Origin: Oopsacas minuta
Lineage: Eukaryota; Porifera; Hexactinellida; Lyssacinosida; Leucopsacidae
Assembly: GCA_024704765.1 (NCBI GenBank)
Contig: JAKMXF010000306.1
Coordinates: 62,001 to 126,000, forward strand
Reading direction: 5' to 3'
DNA length: 64,000 bases
A program made the translations under genes and the position numbers. Below are positions 56,126 to 64,000 of the stretch, piece after piece. The notes under the pieces are model-generated. The model searched no databases. It was not told the origin of the DNA and worked only from the letters and a program-made list of their open reading frames with translations. Within the stretch, counting starts at the first letter, position 1. Each line of letters opens with the position of its first letter.

Positions 56126-56690
56126 TTGATGACAAATTGTACCTGTAAGAAATGGAAACTACATTATAGTAATCAGTTTGTCTATTCTTTAGATAATTTA
56201 ATTGATAATGGTGAATCATTATATATGTATAATCCCGAGACAACAGAAACGTTATCAAGTGATGGAAACTGTTATTTTTCTAAAATTTCTTATCTGATAA
56301 CAGATAGTAAAACCTATCATAAAGAATTACGTGCAATTATCGTTGAAGATATGCTTGGTAAATTAAGTGCGAGTTGTAATGCGTTTTTCCGTACTAAGTA
56401 TGTTTATGCTCAAGGTAATTTTAGGAATATTCAGGATTCGGTGAATATAATCAGGATGAATAAGTTTGGGAAATGGGCTACTTACTTAGAGGTATTGCAA
56501 CTCCTTTGTTATTTCATATAGATATTTGGGTGTTTTTGAGTCCTACTGAAACTCGTTGTGCTGGGCTTTCAGGTAATCGATCAAGTTTTGATTAATTATT
56601 AAAGGAGCCAACTTCAAATGGTTTATATACTCATAATTTAGGTAATCATTACCAGCCCGTACTATCTCAAATTAATTATTGAAAGCAACC
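56126..56690 (+). pseudogene. OTU-like cysteine protease ORF, frameshifted
   Basis: An OTU-fold deubiquitinase-like domain: the catalytic Cys is in LSSDGNCYFSKISYLI (about residues 43-58 of the frame), followed by HKELRAIIVEDMLG. Then comes GKWATYLEV, the W-x-T/G-x-L-E block. In the next frame IATPLLFHIDIWVFLS, and near the end NLGNHYQPVL gives the catalytic His (HY motif). A one-base frame change near 56493 and an in-frame TAA at about 56593 separate the parts, so it is broken. The 5' half lies in the palindrome arm and the 3' half in the spacer. OTU domains occur in several animal transposons (for example some Helitrons); the carrier is not identified here. Confidence 0.7.
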
Positions 56691-57237
56691 TATACATTGG
56701 TTCCAATTTATGGCAGCGAAAATTACATATTTAGCAACAAGATTATTAGTGAAACAAAAAATATATTATCTATTTTTGGAGCATTCATTTGAGACCCATC
56801 TCCTGGAGTTAACACTCGATTCTCCCACTATTCTTTCATTTACAATTACAAATCGAAGTGTTGATCGTCTCTTCAAATCTTATCTGGTCAAGACATTTGT
56901 TACTCTTCCTTATATAGCAGTAAAGATTTTGAATAAATAGTACCACTTGTTTCAGGATTGACTGTTCTAATATACATTAGAAATTCGATTAGTATTTCTC
57001 ATTACTTCATCAATCAGTTCAATACAGAAAAGATAGACAGACAAACTATAATATCTGGTTAATTAGTATTTTGTAATACTTTTCGATTCGTGTACTCATT
57101 CTATTTAAAAACTAATGTTTTGTATAAAGTATGATAACTTTCATTACAATAGTGTCGTGTTATTTAGGAGATTTCCAATATCTTCTAATTAATATCTAGA
57201 AATCACAATAGAAATGAAACACTAGTTAACAAATATA

Positions 57238-57519
57238 TTAAATACTTACCATAATTAGCGTACACTGTAATGTAATACCGAAATAGCCAAGCATGTCTTC
57301 AACGATAATTGCACGTAATTCTTTATGATAGGTTTTACTATCTGTTATCAGATAAGAAATTTTAGAAAAATAACAGTTTCCATCACTTGATAACGTTTCT
57401 GTTGTCTCGGGATTATACATATATAATGATTCACCATTATCAATTAAATTATCTAAAGAATAGACAAACTGATTACTATAATGTAGTTTCCATTTCTTAC
57501 AGGTACAATTTGTCATCAA
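57238..57519 (-). pseudogene. Second, inverted copy of the OTU 5' half
   Basis: Identical to the first copy through VEDMLG, then diverges at the arm boundary (57287) into YFGITLQCTLIM, which ends at a consensus donor-like GTAAGT. It keeps the DGNC catalytic motif but lacks the block with the catalytic His, so it cannot encode a complete protease. Confidence 0.75.
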
Positions 57520-58674
57520 TGTGTGGTGGGCGAAAGCTGGATATAATATATCGTATTATACTTGACTCTCCCAATTCTTCATCAGTAATAATTGACGCAG
57601 TCTTAATATCTGGTGATTTGCAAATCTTACATAACGTAGACAACTTCTGACGCTTAATAGGGATTAATTTATCTTATATTACAGTTTTATCTTTATTAAA
57701 TTGAGGAAATTCATATGTTTACGACCTCAAATAGCCACAATACTGTTTCTTTTTCCTGGACCACTCTTCACTACATTTTTCTTCCGAAATATTTCTTATT
57801 CGCTTACGACCTTAAAAAAATTATCAGCTCTGGGATGAAAAGCAAAATTGAAAGCAGAAATTCTACTAGTTATACCGAGATATAATACTCTAATGAAATC
57901 TCCAGGCCTCAAATTTGATTTCGAATTCAAAATATCTAATTTTAGCCGGGAGTTGACTGTGTAACAATACAAAATGGATTAAGAAGATACTCATATGATT
58001 GAATTGAAATGAAATTTAGTAGGCTGTTGTAATGAAGAAATTTGTGGAAGAATGAAGTTGAAATAAAATAAAGTTGAAGATTATCAAAAGTATTAAAGTC
58101 GTGAGAAACGAAATAAATCAATTACAGTGTTACAAATGCTTGTTGATTGATATTTACATTCTTAATTTAATACAAAGTTCAAAAATCTAAACTGACATAA
58201 CTGGTCCTAAAATTGAGAAGGAATACATTTGACCTCGAGAATTTAGTTATGGTAAGTAAATTTACACTAAGAATATTCAAGTAATCAATACATAGCTACA
58301 AAGTATACAAATTATCTAGAAAAACAAGTCATCTATGTGATTCCTATGTAAAGTTCGGGCGTTCATAACTTTTTAAAAATAATCATTATAATTTCAAATT
58401 GGGCATCCACAATGCACCAACTGAGATATAAATATGATCAAAATGATAAGTTGTTATCACAATTATTCTGGGAGATATTAATAAAACAGCTCTACAACAA
58501 ATGTAATGCAAAATTACTTACTCATCATGTAAAATTTGGTGATTATGAGTGATGATATGAAATGTACCAACTTTCTTCTTTACACTGGTATGGTTCTTTT
58601 CAAAATAGAATGCATACTCTTTGAGAACAAGGTGTTTTAGTGGGGATTTGAATCGGGCTGCTCAATCGGCTGCT

Positions 58675-59336
58675 GAGATAATACTCATTCGAAGGTACCC
58701 CAAATAGGAGGGAAATATTTCGTAAAATTCAGCGAAACTGTTAAATGCCAAAATTTTGCTGTTTACCTGTTAGCTGTTTCCATACCTCCAAATTTCTAAT
58801 GAGTAATCCATGATATTGATTTTCATTAACCCCTGACAAGCCCTTCAGTTGCATTACAAAGTGGAAGGAAAATCGACACATAATTCAATAGAAATATTGA
58901 ATAGTAATAATTACAGTATTACTCATTCCACAAAATCTCCTATTTAACAACTATAGCAAGCACCAAATTCCACTGTATAGATTCAGGTATCTACTTCATT
59001 TCAAATATCACAGGGCAGATTACAGTCGAGAGGGCACAATCCATAGCGCCTTGAATAGTCCGGTATAGCATATATTACGCCAAATACGTATAGTCCGACC
59101 GGATTATCTATAGGGCCATATATGGTCCGAGAGGGATAATAGATGGCTGTAGGGACCATCCATGGCGCCGAATATGGTCGGGCAGGACATGTGGGGGACC
59201 AACTATTACAAAACAACAAAAGTATGAAATTCATATGCATAAGAATCCTAAATAATCAAATTTATCTGGAAAATCCTTATTTTGTGATCCGTCATTCTAT
59301 CGCTTAGGTGTGCAATGCAAAATCTAGGAATAATTG
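58675..59336. other. Intergenic with a short degenerate repeat patch
   Basis: At 59041-59192 a GC-richer patch repeats a loose motif four times (GCGCCttGAATAGTCCG, ACGCCaaATACgtataGTCCG, GGCCataTATGGTCCG, GCGCCgaATATGGTCGG). The spacing is about 25-60 bp. No gene. Confidence 0.45.
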
Positions 59337-59712
59337 CAGTTGAAATCGGGTTATTTAGACACCAGGTTAATTTGTCCCATCTGGTTATTTGTAGTCAGTG
59401 TATATTTTGTCTAGTCATTATTCCAATATTCAATAATCGCATTGTTTTTCTCTTTGGCTCGGGTTAGTTTGTCTTATCGAGTTTTTTTGTCAATTTGAGG
59501 GTGTAAACTATCGACTATGTGTACTTTAGTTTTGTCTTATAGTAGGTATTAGTGATTATTCAAAATTCCCGGTTAGTAGATGCCCTAGTTAATGCTATAC
59601 TAGCAGCATAATGTGTAGCCTTTGTGTTTATTGTCAATTAGGTATTTAGCATATTGTGTTAATTTGTCGTTTTGGAAGTGAAATCAAATAGAAAATAACC
59701 CGATTTGAACTG
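59337..59712. mobile_element. 376-bp MITE with repeated TTTGTC-type motifs
   Basis: The ends CAGTTGAAATCGGGTTATTT and reverse-complemented CAGTTCAAATCGGGTTATTT are near-identical inverted repeats. Inside, short motifs such as GGTTAATTTGTC, GGTTAGTTTGTCTTAT, TAGTTTTGTCTTAT and TTAATTTGTCG recur in one orientation. No clear target duplication and no coding region. Confidence 0.65.
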
Positions 59713-60239
59713 TATATTATTGTCCATAAAAGGGTGACAGGATTAAGTTGCAATGGTTGGTAGAATTACACTTTTAAATAGGGCATAGGGAAGATCGTAC
59801 GATCCAGATCTATATCCTTATTAAGGATCGGAAGAGGATCGTCGATCCATTTGAAATAGTAGGATCATGACCGCGATCGGATCGATAATTTTCTTTTTTT
59901 CTTTGATATCGAATAACACAGCCAAGAGCGTTGAGTTTTAGCCGTGGAAAGTTTGTGGACACGAGTAAAACATGAAGACGAACAGCGGCGTGTAAAACTA
60001 TTCGTGCCAAAAACTGCACTACGCGGGTTGAAATTCTGCTTTTTCTTAGTGGAGGCTGCCTCTTACGGCCCAGTATTCGCGCATTGGTTCGTCTATCTTC
60101 TACCACAAACGAATATAATTGACGTATTGATTTAAATCTTTGCAAAATTCAGCCTCTGCGACTAGAGCGCTAGCGCTAAAGTGTTCAAACCAAGATTCCT
60201 CTGTCATATCTGTAAGCATGAACTCACCAATGTGAATTG

Positions 60240-61096
60240 TTCAAGTGGCTGAGAATGAGATTCACCTCGAGCGTTAGGTTGAAAAGTGCGAATATCTTGT
60301 CCAACAAAGGCATCTTGGAGAGCATCGCCTTCAAGTACATATCGCAATTTTGACCAATTCTTTGGGAGTAAAATAATTCAAACGCCCTAAAATACCTCGA
60401 TTGACACAGAAAATGAAGGATGAACACCTCCAGTTCGCTAAAGATCACATAAATTGGACAATTGGTGACTGAAAAAAGGTGTTATGGTCAGATGAATCAC
60501 CTTTCCAAGTATTCTCCACGCCAAATTGTCAAAACGATCGTATCTGGACTTGGAATTCAAATAACATTGAACCTATCGTTCAAATGAAATTTCCCGCAAA
60601 ATCCAAGTCTGAGGTATGATGTCCCACAGGCTCTCTCAGAATTACATATCATTCCTCCGAAATAAACGCTAAATGGAGCCTACTATCGAGATATTGTATT
60701 AGACAAGACGTGTAGTGATACTGCAACAGAATTGTAAATACAGGTTCGATTTTGGAGAGATCAATGCTTGCTGACATGTCTGATTTCCTATTCATGCAGG
60801 ATGGTGCCCCTCCTCACACTGCGAATTTGACAAAGAGATGGTGTGTAGATAGAATACTTTCCTCTTTTTTGGAGGAAGGTTGAGTGGCCGGGTAACTCAC
60901 CAGATTTAAACACGATTGAAAACCTCTGGTCAATATTGAAAGATCGTGTTGGACAAATGGCAAATGCTACTAAGCTGGAAGACGTAATTCTACAAGTCAA
61001 ATCCGCATGGGCTGTCATAGACCCTGATATTCTAGAAAATTTAGTTTGTAGTATGCCAGCTAGGATACAACTTGTATCAGATAGGAATGGTGATTA
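60240..61096 (+). pseudogene. Tc1-like transposase relic
   Basis: Readable in several frames: RPKIPRLTQKMKDEHLQFAK, then KKVLWSDESPFQVF with the first Asp, NDRIWTWNSNN, FLFMQDGAPPHTANLT with the second Asp, and WPGNSPDLNTIENLWSILKD with the Glu. The C-terminal part (60936-61096) is intact (DVILQVKSAWAVIDPDIL). Several stops and frame changes. I did not find its inverted repeats. It is a different Tc1 lineage from the 28659 copy. Confidence 0.82.
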
Positions 61097-61158
61097 TAGT
61101 GGCAAATATTTGAAACAAATACTCGATCTATTTACATTTTACTGACCAGCCAAGACAT

Positions 61159-61915
61159 ATGATACACCTTGTAGTTACACCTGGCACAATTGTCAATGGT
61201 ATAGAATATTATACTAATTTTGAAACCCCAACATCAAGTATTCCAGTAATTCTGGAGAATCTAATTAGAGAAATTGAATCAGATAATTTAATTCCTGAGA
61301 AACAAATTTTCATGGAACGACTATCTAGTAGTCCATCTATAGTGCCAAATATAAATCCAACCAATTCAACTAACTTACTCTGTGCTGTATGTGAGAATGG
61401 AACAAGTGGAGTACACTCTTGCGGAATTCTACAAGGGGAAGAGGGTTTTGGGAGCTCAATGTGGTGTCAAGGTTTTTTCTTAAAGAAAAGAGTACAAATA
61501 TCCATCATTTAAGAAAAGGATTTTAAAATATCAAGAAACACTACATGATCATGTGCTAAAGTCAAGTGGGAGATTTCAAACCGGCTGAAATCCGTGACAC
61601 TGTGCGTGTATCCATTTCTCAACCTGATAAGATGATTTCGATTGGACCACGCAATCTTATGAGTCATATCATTGACGCACAGGACTCAGTTTATATTATA
61701 TCGCATGGCATAACTTCCTCTGGATATGCAAGGAATCAGTGCAAATGAGTTTTACTATATTTCTATAGTTAGTTAAACGGAAGCAATGCAAAGTGCTTCT
61801 CTGGTCCTCAATGATTCAGTATGTAGAAGTAAGCACTGTAAAACACTAAGGTGCCCTTGTAAGAAATCAGGTAGAAGTTGCAACTCTAAATGCCATAAGG
61901 GTCAAACTTGATTTA
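61159..61915 (+). pseudogene. Ginger/KRBA2-like integrase gene, C-terminal remnant
   Basis: C-terminal portion of the KRBA2-like family, whose integrase core derives from Ginger-type DNA transposons. Visible: a zinc-finger-like LLCAVCENGTSGVHSCG followed by GEEGFGSSMWCQG (about 61376-61470); then an SH3-like tail RDTVRVSISQPDKM and SIGPRNLMSHIIDAQDSVY with ARNQ (61590-61735); then the terminal Cys-rich CPCKKSGRSCNSKCHKG (about 61850-61905). The frame changes several times. The integrase catalytic core itself is not present here. Confidence 0.62.
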
Positions 61916-64000
61916 ACAAGTTCGCATAACATACTAGTAGGAGAGAGCACAGTCATTGCATATAGCACAAATCATCACAAAATATTTTTTTGAACTTTCA
62001 AATTATCAAATCATTATTTTATAACAAGAATAAAATAAATATTTCTTGCTCAGTCTCAAAAATTATTCTAATTTGGATAACAAGCACAGTTGGCTACATG
62101 AACACTTCGCTACACGAGTTGTCGAGTAGATTATAGATAATTTAGTGTATTGAACAATTTGGAATTAATTGTGTGGTAATGGTAGACAGACTTAACTGTT
62201 GTAACGTATCTTGATATGAACTAGAGTCTAGTTCATTTCTACTTCATATCAATATAGTCTAGTTACTAGACCATCCTTATAGTAGTGTAGTAAGTAGTCT
62301 TAATTGTTTTTTTAAACAATTTGCTTAAGATAACTACGAAAAGTAGAACTCTGGTAAGGCAGTACCCCCTAGGGAAACAAAATTTTCAGTACTATTTGAG
62401 TGTACCTCTTATTCAAATATGTATTGAATTAGAATGGATGAGAACAAATTTTTGGACGAAAGAAGAACGTATTGACAGAGTTTACGTCTTACCCTAGTTC
62501 TACTGTATTAAATATTTTTAGTTCGTGATTCCAACTTCAGCCAATATTTCGGTTTTAGGAGAAAAAATATACCCACAAATGTACAGGAGCTCTAGACAGG
62601 ATGTAGCAATCTGTTTTCAAAACCTACCTACCTCCCTACATACATATTGTATTTTCGGAAACGAGCCTGGCAACAACAAAATATAGGTGTGAATTTATGA
62701 CTTTTACGAAGCTATCAATTGCATTAATAGCTAAAGGTATATAGCTATGGCAACCACAAGTGTAAACCTTCGGAGAACACGATTATTCGCAAGCCACGTG
62801 GCCAAGCAAGCAACCCTTGCTTGTTTATATGAAGCTTGTAGCTAACTGTTAGGGTAGCGAAGCATTACTCGACAAATCATTTTGCTTCGAGGTTTGAAAG
62901 TTGCCTGAGAGTACTTTATCAATGCAACCTCGATTATCCGAACTCGTTGGGACTGGTTAAAAGCGTTTGCTAATCGAGAAAGTAATAGTTTGAGGATTTT
63001 GGTGACCATCACTACCAAACCACCTAATTTGCCGAGCACTGTAGTGAAGTGTCCATATTTCGTCATGATAGCATCTAATTTCTCCTCCAGGCTTCAGGGC
63101 TTTTATATATTGCGAGCCACATAAATTGATAGTCTACACCAATATATTAGCAAGGTTGCAACCGAATAATAATTGGCGAATAGTTCATTTTTCGGTTGCC
63201 AAACGAATGTCAGTATCTGGTTAGATTGCAATTTATAATTACTGATAATCGGTTCAATCGGTTTCAACCTTGCAAATTCATAATATATGTGGGCACAAGT
63301 ACATGTATAACAATGATTCCGAAGTGTTTCAGTCAAGGAATTATGGTTAATTTATTTGAAAAGAAAATCCCAGATGACTATAATAGAATGTTGACCATTT
63401 ATGAGCTGAACAATTATGGAACAATTGTTCAAAAACATTTATTACCAAATAGATACGTATTAAACAAACATTAAACTCGGTTTCTACTATCGCTCTTTTC
63501 TGAACATATGATGAAGTAGAGTTAAAATACAAAGATAACTACGTATTTTTCCCCAATGTTTGATTGAGATTCTGGACTGAATAAAAATCTAATTACGCAT
63601 ATTACTGAATTGTTGTGGAAAGTTAAGATATATATCCTATAGATACTCACCCCCTCCGTGTCTCCTAGAGTTATGTAAATTTTTGGATGAAATTTTATTA
63701 CCTTAACTTCATGGGTCACAAATATAGACAAATAATTTTCAGATTCGAAGTCTCACTTTTTAGGCTGTCTTTTTAATAGAGAAGCGATCTTCTCATCAAG
63801 ACAAAAAATGATAGGTAAAAGTTTATATAATTATTCACAATTATGTTTTGTATAACGTCTAACACTACCGATTGATATTCATTTCATGTAAATCTGATGA
63901 CTACAAGTAAGACAAATTAGTGATTGAACTGACCCTGGTCGAATTTCCTGCTAAATTCACACTTGTCTCGGCTTGACATTTTTATTTCTCACTACATTTA
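61916..64000. other. Intergenic with small palindromes and a MITE end
   Basis: A nested palindrome TGATATGAA..GAACTAGAGTCTAGTTC..TTCATATCA lies at about 62211-62250. A Tigger-like end CAACCTCGATTATCCGAAC lies at about 62925. A hairpin lies at 63115-63296. No gene recognised; the open frame at 63196-63474 overlaps the hairpin and is unlikely to be real. Confidence 0.35.
63115..63296. repeat. Imperfect inverted repeat, ~180 bp
   Basis: The left arm has GCCACATAAATT .. ATTAGCAAGGTTGCAACCGA; the reverse complement of the right arm has GCCCACATATATT .. ATTTGCAAGGTTGAAACCGA. A foldback MITE is likely. Confidence 0.5.

Larger units (their letters stand above)
54971..58674. repeat. 3.7-kb palindrome with almost identical 1388-bp arms
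   Basis: The left arm is 54971-56358 and the right arm 57287-58674. Every feature I checked maps by the same sum of coordinates (113645), so the arms have no net insertion or deletion. The one difference I noticed is T/C in the codon before ATGCTTGG. The spacer is 928 bp. Outer ends read AGCAGCCGATTGAGCAGC and its complement. No target duplication was evident. The arms include an end-like CAGTCAACTCCCGGCTAAAA at 55687 and the 5' half of an OTU-like ORF. It arose by a recent inverted duplication or by ongoing arm-to-arm conversion. Confidence 0.92.

Noticed and set aside
59810-60145. Basic minus-strand ORF upstream of the Tc1 relic
   Set aside because: Its Arg-rich composition suggested a Tc1 HTH, but it is on the opposite strand to the relic and no motif aligns.

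Overview
This is AT-rich nuclear DNA from an animal. It carries two recognisable host genes. One is an intronless Rab11-type small GTPase on the minus strand (357-980). The other is a plus-strand homologue of the Cdc42-binding kinase MRCK (CDC42BP / Drosophila gek), running from 2877 to 36392 in three exons. The kinase N-C1-PH-CNH-CRIB order is found in animals, so the source is a metazoan. The dense population of cut-and-paste DNA transposons, the few but very long introns and the AT bias would fit a parasitic or secondarily reduced lineage such as a myxozoan cnidarian. That placement is inference only and weakly held.

Layout. 1-2850: Rab11 gene, then intergenic DNA with an 81-bp hairpin, one copy of a dispersed repeat and a Tigger/pogo-type MITE (2396-2811). 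2877-3242: MRCK exon 1. 3243-23062: intron 1 (19.8 kb). Its centrepiece is a hAT transposon of the ZBED type (7897-14800), split by two independent insertions: a Transib (RAG1-related) transposon at 8957-12264 with a perfect 5-bp target duplication, and a mariner at 13178-14476. The same intron has an 836-bp foldback element (19870-20705) and scattered minus-strand coding-like segments that I could not identify. 23063-23340: exon 2. 23341-32350: intron 2 (9.0 kb), with a mariner-like element, a hAT-type MITE, a nearly intact Tc1 element and a mariner remnant. 32351-36392: exon 3, a single 4-kb exon coding for most of the protein.

Downstream of the kinase gene (36393-64000) nearly everything recognisable is mobile DNA: a maT (DD37D) element, a second broken ZBED/hAT copy, a ~145-bp tandem repeat, Mutator-like transposase relics, a Merlin (ISXO2-like) transposase, a conserved repeat-borne ORF of unknown class, a hAT MITE with a perfect 8-bp duplication, a 3.7-kb palindrome with almost identical 1.39-kb arms carrying an OTU-protease-like ORF, a Tc1 relic and the C-terminal part of a Ginger/KRBA2-like integrase gene. 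I recognised no reverse transcriptase anywhere.

How it works together. The two host genes are functionally plausible neighbours only in a broad sense (small-GTPase trafficking and Cdc42-driven actomyosin). I see no sign of co-regulation. All transposase genes carry at least one frameshift, stop or lost catalytic residue, so none looks autonomous as it stands. The Tc1 at 28659-30016 is closest, with a single frameshift. Insertion boundaries were read directly from terminal inverted repeats and target duplications. Three of the nested joins restore an uninterrupted reading frame when the insert is removed in thought.
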